Shown here one piece after another: positions 1-25,100 of a stretch of 64,000 nucleotides of DNA. The stretch is from Actinostola sp. cb2023 (lineage: Eukaryota > Cnidaria > Anthozoa > Actiniaria > Actinostolidae): contig JAUJYZ010000996.1 in assembly GCA_033675265.1 (NCBI GenBank), forward strand, positions 293,001 through 357,000. Direction: 5' to 3'. Under the pieces are notes generated by a model. That model had not been told where the DNA came from. It did not search any database and was given only the letters and a program-made list of their open reading frames with translations. The position numbers and the translations under genes were made by a program. Position 1 is the stretch's first letter. The number at the start of each line of letters is the position of its first letter.

Positions 1-802
1 CTAAAGATTCAAACCGGTTAAAACCTGTTTAATGTTCGAGTGACACGAGTCTGCGTGATATTGGTGACGTCATCACACAAGATGTCTGTCTTTGTGTTTT
101 GATGAAATGGAAGCACTCTGAACCGTCCGGCCCCTCAGAGCACAAACCAGGTAATTTACCGTCAAATAACATCAATGCTTTTTGTAATACAATCTTAGGA
201 AAGGAATTAGAGCATCCAAGTGTATTTGTCACTAGTGAAGCGACAACAAATGCTCTGTTACAACAACCCTATCCCACGAAATGGAAATGAAGGTTGACCT
301 GTCAACAAACTGATTCAGGAGGGGGCAGATATGTAAATGAATTATCAGTCTGTCGGTGTTTCGCTTTCGATTGTATCGAGGGAATTCATCACAATTCATT
401 GTCGTTGCTTGTTTGAAAGATTGTTACCAAGACTATTATACAACATTCAAATGCAAATTACGATTGGTATGCAACGTGTTGTAAACAATAACAACATGTC
501 AATCAGTGGTATTGCTACAAAGCAACCCGAAGGTTACCCGAGGTTTTCCGATTATATCCGAGTCTGCGCAGATGGGTGTATTATGAGAGTGGGCATTCGT
601 GAAAGTTGTCAGGGGGGTGCATCGTGACGTAATAAGTGGAGGGAAGCGTGGTGAAAGGAGAGAACAATGATAGCTTCTCTCGAACAAAATGACGTTTAGT
701 TCAAAGAATAAATCACAGGATCGTCGTTAAAAATTGAATAATCTTTTCTCTTTATCCATCGCAGTTACTCATCAGGAACTGCTGACCGCCATTTATTAGA
801 AT
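1..802. other. Upstream region of the MTA gene
   Basis: No convincing coding region. The short open frames here have no recognisable domain and no splice support. The last ~80 bases before the MTA start are probably 5' UTR and promoter. A CCGCCAT element at about 786-792 and ATGGCG at the start codon resemble YY1-type sites, which is suggestive only. No TATA box is obvious. Confidence 0.4.
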
Positions 803-14643
<13,841 letters not shown>

Positions 14644-15060
14644 GACTATCAACCTATTATTGATGGAACACCACACTATTATTGATGGGTTTGTATGTCA
14701 AGAACACTGGATACCATTACCATACACAAACCAACACATTTAATTCAAGCGAAAATGTGAACATTGTTCACAAGAGTTCAATGTGCCACCCTCAGAAACT
14801 AGATCGGTTGCTTGGTAACCGTGTGTATGTTGAGTTAACCCATCTACACACAATTTCTGTCCTTCAAAATCATGATACGTTGTAGGTTTATCCACATTAT
14901 TGATTCATTGTTAGTAGTAGCACTAGTACTCGTGGTAGTTGCATGGAAACCGACATTTTTATTTGTTAATTTATTGTAAATGTCAAAAAATATTACTTCA
15001 AGAACTTGAATTGTTGTTATATGGGATAAAATGTATTCTCCTTCATATGTAACCCATGCA
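14644..15060. other. MTA 3' flank / probable 3' UTR
   Basis: AT-rich sequence after the MTA stop codon. No canonical AATAAA stands out close to the stop. No further gene is seen before the repeat that starts near 15070. Confidence 0.4.
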
Positions 15061-15069
15061 ATCATCTAG

Positions 15070-16080
15070 ATACTCTGCCCACAACACATGCGTGTATTAT
15101 CCCCTTTGGAAATGCCTCAGAATCTACCCACAGAACATGCGTGTATTATCCCCTTTGGAAATGCCTCAGAATCTGCCCACAGAACATGCGTGTATTATCC
15201 CCTTTGGAAATGCCTCAGAATCTGCCCACAGCACATGCGTGTATTATCCCCTTTGGAAATCTCAGAATCCCACAGCACATGCGTGTATTATCCCCTTTGG
15301 AAATGCCTCAGAATCTACCCACAGAACATGCGTGTATTATCCCCCCCTTTGGACATGCGTGTAATCCCCCTCAGAATCTGCCCACAGCAACATGCGTGTA
15401 TTATCCCCTTGGAAATGCCTCAGAATCTGCCCACAGCACATGCGTGTATTATCCCCTTTCGGGGAAATGCCTCAGAATCTGCCCACAGCACATGCGTGTA
15501 TTATCCCCTTTGGAAATGCCTCAGAATCTGCCCACAGAACATGCGTGTATTATCCCCTTTGGAAATGCCTCAGAATCTGCCCACAGAACATGCGTGTATT
15601 ATCCCCTTTGGAAATGAATGCCTCAGAATCTGCCCACAGCACATGCGTGTATTATCCCCTTTGGAAATGCCTCAGAATCTGCCCACAGCACATGCGTGTA
15701 TTATCCCCTTTTCGGGGAAATGCCTCAGAATCTGCCCACAGCACATGCGTGTATTATCCCCTTTGGAAATGCCTCAGAATCTGCCCACAGCACATGCGTG
15801 TATTATCCCCTTTGGAAATGCCTCAGAATCTGCCCACAGAACATGCGTGTATTATCCCCTTGGGAAATGAATGCCTCAGAATCTGCCCACAGAACATGCG
15901 TGTATTATCCCCTTGGGAAATGAATGCCTCAGAATCTGCCCACAGAACATGCGTGTATTATCCCCTTTGGAAATGCCTCAGAATCTAGATCTGCCCACAG
16001 AACATGCGTGTATTATCCCCTTTGGAAATGCCTCAGAATCTGCCCACAGAACATGCGTGTATTATCCCCTTTGGAAATGG
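15070..16080. repeat. ~48-bp minisatellite between the MTA and SLC49A4 3' ends
   Basis: About 20 copies of a unit containing CATGCGTGTATTATCCCC, TTTGGAAATGCCTCAGAATC and TGCCCACAGA. Small insertions (TTTCGGGG, AATGA, AGATC) mark subfamilies. It separates two convergent genes. The frame-hopping reading frames across it are artefacts. Confidence 0.95.
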
Positions 16081-16149
16081 ATATTCAGAATTCAGTACCC
16101 CCAAGATCGTCCAAATATCAATGTAAAATATCCATAAAAATAAAATATT

Positions 16150-16158
16150 GTTTTTATT
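16150..16158 (-). promoter_or_regulatory. Probable polyadenylation signal of SLC49A4
   Basis: AATAAA on the minus strand (TTTATT on the plus strand) about 25 bases after the SLC49A4 stop codon, with a second overlapping A-rich AATAAAA nearby. The short spacing would give a very short 3' UTR. Confidence 0.5.
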
Positions 16159-16180
16159 TCTGATATGTTTTACAAGTTTT

Positions 16181-19100
16181 CTATATTTGTGACTCCTTTC
16201 TAATGCCATCGATATGGTATATCGCTAGAGATGATCCTAACGGTGTCTTGACATTAGTCGATTCGTTACTCGGTGGTTCCTCACTACTTTCTTCGCATTG
16301 AAGCGTGTTGTCGATTTCGAGACGTCGGTATTTCTCACGGAACGAGAGCATGATGGGAATGCAGCCAGCACAAGCACCAAACATACACCAATTCATCCAA
16401 ACTGTACCTGGATATGGTAGATCAGATAACAATGTTGGTAAATATGAACTACAATTTTAGGGGCACTCCCCCCCTCCTTTCCCCCTCCCCCTGAAGCAAT
16501 GTTGCAGTAATCTGACAGATTATGACGTCAGATCTCAAAAGAAATATTTCCACCCAACATTTCTCCAGGGGGAGGGGGAAGGGGGGCCAAGGGAGAGGGG
16601 TTTGTATGCCAGCTACACACTTGACTGGCATTCTAGAAAACGGCAACTCAAGTACTTAAAAAGGCAACTTGGAAAATCACATTTCTTGTAATAAGTCGCT
16701 GCTCTAATTTACTTAGGCACTCATATTTAGGCATAAGGTTATATACAAGATTTGAGACAATTTGGATCTAACAATTGTGACGTCATGTGGTCACGTGACC
16801 TTATGGAGGAAAATATAGTTTTTCTTAAATGCGGTCGCGAATTCAATTCACAATGAAATACCTTTTACGTAATAGCGTTAAGGATAACCAGTTAAACAAG
16901 ATAGCGTTTAGAAAACCTCGGAATTATATATAGTTTAAGAGAAAACTACAGAAATATAATCTGATGAAATGGTCACGTGACCTCTTCCGAAATATTCTCC
17001 TTGCAAAAAGCGGGAGACAGGTTTTCTAAACGAGGGTTAATAGATGATCATAAACGTGATTATACACAAATAATAAACTGGCGACCGTATTTTATATTTT
17101 GTTTTCAAAATTCTTTGTCACGTGGTTAACCACGTGATACGCTGTTTTGGATTTCATTCACTTAAATGAGTAGAGGATATAAAACTCTCAAGCTGTGCCA
17201 AGTTTTGTGATGTTTAGTCAAAATGATTAGACATTATATTTTTGTTCGTTTTTCTGCTATTTAAGGCTTGAACCAGGCCTTAAGTACCTTGAGAAGTCGT
17301 CAAGTCGTGCCACTACAAGAACACCTAAGGGTACGTACCGACTCTAGGAATTGTAAGGACGACAAGGAAAATCACAGTGAATGTGTTATTGATCAAAGTC
17401 AATAAACCAGTGGTGACGCCCTCTGCTACTGGATAAGTGGTCTCTACGGTAAGCTCGTAGAAGAGTGGTATGGTTCCACTGACGAAGAAACCTCCAAGAA
17501 TACTAGACTTGTACAGAGAATCTGAAACAACACAAGTCATTGAGTTATAACAGAAGCTCCCACAGGATAAAGAGAAAAAGAGAAAAAGAGAATTATTAAT
17601 CAGAGTAGATGGGATACAATGAACGGTAAACTGTTTGGCTTACTGTTGTCAAAGGGAATCATTCTCAAACACAGCAAAGCGAACCACAGAAAACATCCTG
17701 ACGAACCAAAGAACAAAACCACCAGCAAAGCCTTCATTCGTCCGCCAAACAGATCAGCACATCTGTCGAGCAAGACAACTAATTAGTAAAGAACTAGCTA
17801 CTCACCCCTCCCCTAGAAGGGCGGATATGCCTGCATGCACGGAAGGGTGGAGACGATAGCTGTATGAGGCGCTTCCACAGCTATCTTGTAACCCTTCAAG
17901 AGTTCATCGCACATTACATGACGTCATATCGTACGTCATCGCACATCACATGACGTCATATTGTACGTCATCGCACATCACATGACGTCATATTGTACGT
18001 CATCGCACATCACATGACGTCATATTGTACGTCATCGCACATCACATGACGTCATATTGTACGTCATTGCACCGGGACAGCTGTCGTAGTTGGACCCATA
18101 GTTGCTCGATGCCGAGTTTCTTGATAAAGGTCAGAAAACTATTTGAGCGCGCAATAAAACTTTACCTGGCAAGAATCAAACCAGCTCCAATACCAGCCAC
18201 AGTTGCATAGAAGCCAATCCAGGCAGCTTGGCTCTGTAATCAAATCAAGGGGATTAGACTATTCTAGGTTATTGGCCGGATAGAATATGTTATAAAGGAT
18301 TGGTGACCAGTACCTGGGAGATGTTGAACGTCTCTAGATTGACAGCTAATGACGCACCCCATCCACTATAAACACCTACAGAACACTACATTAGTAACAT
18401 AATTCAGTAGACACTAGCGATTGTCATGTGTACCTGTAGTAACGCCATACACAAAACCAAGAGTCCAAAACTGTGGATTCCTACAAAAGACAAAACAAGA
18501 TTTTTGTTTTTATTTGTGTATCTGTACTGTGTCCCTTCACCATCCCTTCCCAAAACATTATTCCTACCCTACCCCTAGCCCCCATCGTACCCCCCCCCCC
18601 CCCCCCCCCCCATCGTCCCTCATCACCTCTTGTCTCCACGCTAAATCCTATGTTTGTCAGTTGAATATCATAAGAACGCCATCCCTGTTGGTTACCATAA
18701 CTACCTCCCCCTCCCCTGTTGGTTAGCATAACATCCTCACCCCTCCCCTGTTGGTTACCATAACCTCCTCACCCTCCCCTGTTGGTTACCATAACTACCT
18801 CCCCCTCCCCTGTTGGTTAGCATAACATCCTCACCCCTCCCCCTTGGTTAGCATAACCTCCTCGCCCCTCCCCACTTGGTTACCATAACTACCTCCCCCT
18901 CCCCTGTTGGTTAGCATAACATCCTCACCCCTCCCCTGTTGGTTAGCATAACATCCTCACCTCTCCCCTGTTGGTTAGCATAACCTCCTCACCCCTCCCC
19001 TGTTGGTTAGCATAACATCCTGACCCCTCCCCTGTTGGTTAGCATAACATCCTCACCTCTCCCCTGTTGGTTAGCATAACCTCCTCACCCCTTCCCCTGT

Positions 19101-22100
19101 TGGTTACCATAACTACTTCCCCCTCCCCTGTTGATTAGCATAACATCCTCGCCCCTCCCCTGTTGGTTAGCATAACATCCTCACCCCTCCCCTGTTGGTC
19201 AGCATAACATCCTCGCCCCTCCCCACTTGGTTAGCATAACATCCTCGCCCCTCCCCTGTTGGTTAGCATAACATCCTCACCTCTCCCTTGTTGGTTAGCA
19301 TAACATCCTCACCCCTCCCTTGTTGGTTAGCATAACATCCTCACCCCTCCCCTGTTGGTTAGCATAACATCCTCACCCCTCCCCTGTTGGTTAGCATAAC
19401 ATCCTCATGCACCCCTCCCCTGTAGGTTATCATAACATCCTCACCCCTCCCTTAACAAACATACCTCAAGATTTGTTTAAAACCAGCAGAAAAATGTTCT
19501 CTTTTGACCATGGCTGACTTGCTTGGTGGAGTTGGTGGTTTATCGGGGAAGTAAACGACTACTGCTAGAAATAACACTGTTACAACACCAAACTCTGTCG
19601 AAATAAACATTAAACATTAGAGAGAAACATTAGAGAGAAATATAGTGGAATAAAGTTATAAATCCATGTTAAATAAACTTGAAAATGAAGAAAAGAAAAG
19701 TTTAAAAGGGATATTAACCAGGAATCCAGACAAATCACTGAATCGTCGCATGGATTTACGTAGAGGATGAAAATTTCAGCCTTATCCGCGCTATACACCC
19801 CTTACGTTAAGCCACCGTCCCGTGATTTCAAGGTCACTAAACTAGAGTCTCAGTGAACAATGGTGCGCAATGCTTGGCGAGAATAGCGCGGTACTGGGAC
19901 CGAGAACAAAAGCGTTATATAATCATCACACGAGAAAACTGACAAAGAGAAATTCAAGCGAAGATCATTAGATTTAAAGAGAAACCATTTGCATTGAGCG
20001 TGCGCACACGTTTTTTGCCTTGTCTGTGCCATTATGATTATCGCTATTCGTCGCTATTCCCTACGATAAACGAGCGCTCACTTGAAGGGATGGGTGAAAA
20101 AATGGGGGACCTCTATTTTTTTTAAGAGAAAAAAGGAGGGTCCTGATTCTTTTTTTGATCAATCTGTAAAATACCCGTAAAATCCATACTTGAAGTGGGG
20201 GCCCTAAAATGTGACCCCCGTAAATAACTAACGGTCCCTTAACTTTCGTGACGTTTGATCGAGCCTTCACTAACCTATGTAGAGCAACGTCATGATTTCA
20301 CTTCTGACTTCTCTCATCAGTTTTTCTTTGGCTTTGAAAAGAACGAGTTGAAATGTTAGAAGATCAGAAAAACCAAAACATGACTCAGTTTTTGTGTTTA
20401 CCATTTTTGTACAATTTCCATTCATCTTTCGGCGTTTTATCGATTAGCCGATCGTGTATTGATTGTATTTCTGCTGCTTGTAGTGTCCGATACCATACAG
20501 CTACTTCATCAAATGATGCGTTACAGAACACGTATCTATTGTTGGGTCTACCAATAGTCAGGGTTGTAAAGTAAGGGCTGATGGGATATGTCATCTTGCC
20601 TTGCCTCTCAACACCAACTAAGCTGCCATTACGATACACAGACAGACCATCTATAGAGTTCCACGTGAACATCACGTGCACCCATGTATCACGTGGTGCA
20701 GAAAAGCTGCGTTCCCATAGCAACGTGCTGTTTTCAACTTTGATCGTTAGGTGATCCTCAGTGTCTCTACGATAGTCTTGATAGACGAGAAACCCTCTGT
20801 AACCTGCTTGAGTTCCACTCGTCCCCATGAAGTACTGTATTGGCTGATGAATGACATGATATTTGATCCAAAACGATACAGTCATCCCTTTGTCGCAGAT
20901 TGATGGTTCTCCTAGACACGTGTTCATAAAATGACCAAGATTAAGCCATGCGTCTTGTCCATTAGTTAAAACACTGTCATTAACGACACCAGACATAACT
21001 TGAGTTCGACCGAATGCAAAACCTTGTTGGTCACTTTTAACATCGTTAACTTTCGTCTTGACCTCTGTCCGCCAGAAGACTGGTGACGAGGTTCTTGTGG
21101 TGAGTCGTGCAGTCGTGACTGTAGTGTCAATCAATGTGATATTGAGCTCGTCTAATGGCCAGTAATGCTCTGCATCTAGATACACTGAATCTGAAACCAC
21201 AATTAGCACACATCAAATACTGGACAAATCTCAAAATGTTAGAATCATCATTCAGTATGTATAACTAATGGCTCGGAGTTGTTGTGTGTTTTTACCCTCT
21301 TTATGTAAATAAAGTTGCTTTACTTTACGAACGAAATCGTAGAGATTCCATACCAGTTGCCTAGGTAACAACGGGCGCTTCCATTTTACTGAAGTGACCG
21401 CTGACCGGTGTGTCCGCTGATTTTATGATCAAGCCGGGATGAAGCAGGCCGCGCCATCTGAACAGGACGCACAAAAATACCAATTCCAGGCCATCAATAA
21501 TTCTTTAGTAAAGTATGTATGTATCTTGTGGCTTACCTTTCAAAGGAATCGTTGTGTCTGCATATATTTCAAGTGCCAAACTAGTAACAGCAAATAAAGA
21601 AGCTTAGATCAATGTCAAAGGCCCCTACCCTCTCCACTAGTCGCTGAATTAGACAGTCTCATTCGGCATTGAGATCGAGATACGTTATTGTATAAAACCT
21701 AAGTAGGCTGAATTATGTTCAATATTACAATGGATGGTGTTATACAATTATGAAATACATAACCGACGCTTTGGTGAATTGCATGTGATAAAACTTTCAT
21801 TCGTTCATTTACTCATTCATTCATCCATCCATTCAACAAATCGTTACCTTAAGTTTCCTGAGTGATTGAATGGCTTAGGATACAAAGCGTCCAATTCTGT
21901 CTTGATATCTTTTACAAACCCAGGGCCAATAAGAAAAGACATAGCTACACCCAAAGACCCGCATAGCGCAGCCACAGCCGTGGCAGTGGTCCGTTGATGA
22001 GAAGGAAACCAATATGCTGATAATAAAGGGGGTCCTGCTTGGGTTACGGGTCCTGCGAGACCGTTAAGGAGCTGACCACCGCCCATAGACCTGCATAATG

Positions 22101-25100
22101 ATAATAGATACCAAGTAAGAGTTTTATATATCTCCTCTTATACAACCCGTACTACATTCTATTGACCACCGCCCATAGACCTGCATAATGACAATAGATA
22201 CCAAGTAAGAGTTTTATATATCTCCTCTTATACAACCCGTACTACATTCTATTGACCACCGCCCATAGACCTGCATAATGACAATAGATACCAAGTAAGA
22301 GTTTTATATATCTCCTCTTATACAACCCGTACTACATTCTATTGACCACCGCCCATAGACCTGCATAATGATAATAGATACCAAGTAAGAGATATCTCTA
22401 TACTACATTCTATTGATACTGATCCATACACTACTTACCAGATTGCATATCGAGAATCGGAAGTGACGCATCTCAGCCCAGTCCCCACAAACATGAATGC
22501 ACTCGATACCAATAAACTTGTTCTCAGTCCCTTGACGTCCATCATCCAGGAAAAGAATATCATGGTGACTAGATAAGTAATCGGGTCCATACTTGCTAAT
22601 ATAGCTATCTCAGTATTAGACCACTCAAATGCTGCCTTAACTGTAGTAGCAATTGGACCAAAAGTATTCCATGAGCAATACTGACTAAATGCAACTAATG
22701 CAAACACCAATAACATCCAGTAACGGCGTTTATAAACATGGATATCGTCAGAGTCTTTGTCATCCTGTCTGTCTGTACTTTCTGTCAGCGGTACTTCTAA
22801 TAAATTGTCATTTGTTGATCCTGGTGTGACATCATCGCTGTTGGACACCAGAAGGTCTGTAAAAAAAACAAGTCACGTGGGTCATATTCAATGTATACCA
22901 GATCAAGTTAGATTTAAGGCCAAGGAAATCGTACATCGTGTTACACGAGTATATTGTGTTACACGAGTATATTGTGTTACTAGAGTATAGTGTGTTACTA
23001 GAGTATATTGTGTTACTAGAGTATATTGTGTTACTAGAGTATATTGTGTTACTAGAGTATAGTGTGTTACTAGAGTATATTGTGTTACTAGAGTATATTG
23101 TGTTACTAGAGTATATTGTGTTACTAGAGTATAGTGTGTTACTAGAGTATATTGTGTTACACGCAGTGTTACACGAGTAGGATACTTACCGTAGTTGGAA
23201 TGTTGTCTGCCAGGGTTTCTCGCCCCTACCATGGGTACCCAGGGGTCGCCAAACTTGACACCCAACAAATCATCATTTTCAGATTCAAATAGATTGAAAC
23301 TGTCTCGGCTCTTGCTGACACGACTCAATCGGTTCATTCTGTGTTGACTGGTACTGGACACTGTAAAGACATTCAAGGGTTAGGGTTAGTCCATGCACAC
23401 TGGTACTGGACACTGTAAAGACATTCAAGGGTTAGGGTTAGTCCATGCACACTGGTACTGGACACTGTAAAGACATTCAAGGGTTAGGGTTAGTCCATGC
23501 ACACTGGTACTGGACACTGTAAAGACATTCAAGGGTTAGGGTTAGTCCATGCAGACTGGTACTGGACACTGTAAAGACATTCAAGTATCAAGTGGTTGGT
23601 TAAGTTGTGCTTGCATGCGGTACAATCACGCAAAGAGCGTCACGCAAAAAGCCTGTCACGGTTAGCACGCAGCGTCCAAGTACTTACATCAGCATCATTG
23701 CATAACAACCTTCATTCTATTATTCATCGTTATTTGTGGATACAAATAATTTAAATAAATAAATAACTGTTTATTTTTGCGCACTAATTGGGGGACACTG
23801 AAACAATCACGATATTTGCGTGTCTACAATAGTAAAGTATAGACCACAAAGCACAGGTACAGGTTGGACTAATTTAATATATGACTATCACGAATTTGCT
23901 TGTAAAACTAGAACAAAACGAACGTAATTCTTTACATATAAAGTCTGTCTCGTCATATGAACTCTGGGGCGCATCTGGATGGTGTGGAGGATGGTGGAGG
24001 TGGGGAGGGTGGTTATCGTACCCCCTAATTCTTGGTGGAGGTGGGGAGGGTGGTTATCGTACCCCCTAATTCTTGGTGGAGGTGGGGAGGGTGGTTATCG
24101 TACCCCCTAATTCTTGGTGGAGGTGGGGAGGGTGGTTATCGTACCCCCTAATTCTATAAAACGCTTGATCGAACCCAATCAATGATGACTACGAATCCCC
24201 TAAATGATGATGGAGACTTGTTTCATTGTTACGTATTAGTTTGCTACAAGAAGTCATATCACTGACAGGCGAGAAAACATCTGTTCGTTTGACACAAAAA
24301 TACGAGAACGGCGCAGCTGTAGCGAGGCTACATGACGCGAGACAGTGAACGCTTAAAATGACGTTTTATTAGAGAGTCTGTGTGTTGAAAACCCCTAGAA
24401 GTTCACCTCATTTATACTTCTTATTTCAAAGACAATCTGACCATTTGGAGGTTATGAATTTCTAATCTACATAATAACATGTCATAATGGCATTACCCGT
24501 TTCGATGGGATCCGCCCAGGAACATTCAAACATTCTACTGTTTCTATCAACACATTATTGTACTTCACTAAAACTACTGACAAAGTAAAACTGACATTTC
24601 TTCTCACTTATCCGTTAGATATATTTATACTTAGAAATTCTTAGATCTTTTTAATTGTAATTAGCTCTTAGATACACGTACATCTTTGGAACGAGCATCC
24701 CAGCTCAATGATGTCTTTCGTGTCTAAACAAGTAGCTATATAGCGGTGTGTATGTCGTAGGGTTAATTTGTTTGTCATTTCTTAGTTCGGTATTATTACA
24801 AAATCAACAGAGATCATAGATAGTAAATGGGTTTATTTGGGCATAGTGTACACAGAAAAAGCCAAAATATTTGTCAATACTGAACAACATGAGTTCTGTA
24901 TCTATCGGCTACTATCCAATCCAACGACGGCCAATGGATTGTAGCCGGAAAATATCAACAAAATCCCCCAATAATGCTAAAGAAAAATATTCTCGTTTTT
25001 CTCGACTCTGATCAGTAGTGATAGTAATAATAAATATGAATAGAGAAATAGATTTGCAGTACGGCGTTACACCAGAGATAAATTATAAAACAGCTAAATA

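Noticed and set aside
29..687. Short frames upstream of the MTA gene
   Set aside because: No domain, no splice evidence, lengths expected by chance.
15056..16163. Several overlapping 80-260 codon frames (RTCVYYPLW-type)
   Set aside because: All are frame-shifted readings of a ~48-bp minisatellite, with no domain or splice support.
20385..21209. LamG ORF as an independent gene nested in the transporter
   Set aside because: The in-frame Met upstream lies in the intron, the exon has proper acceptor and donor, and phases join exactly to both transporter exons.
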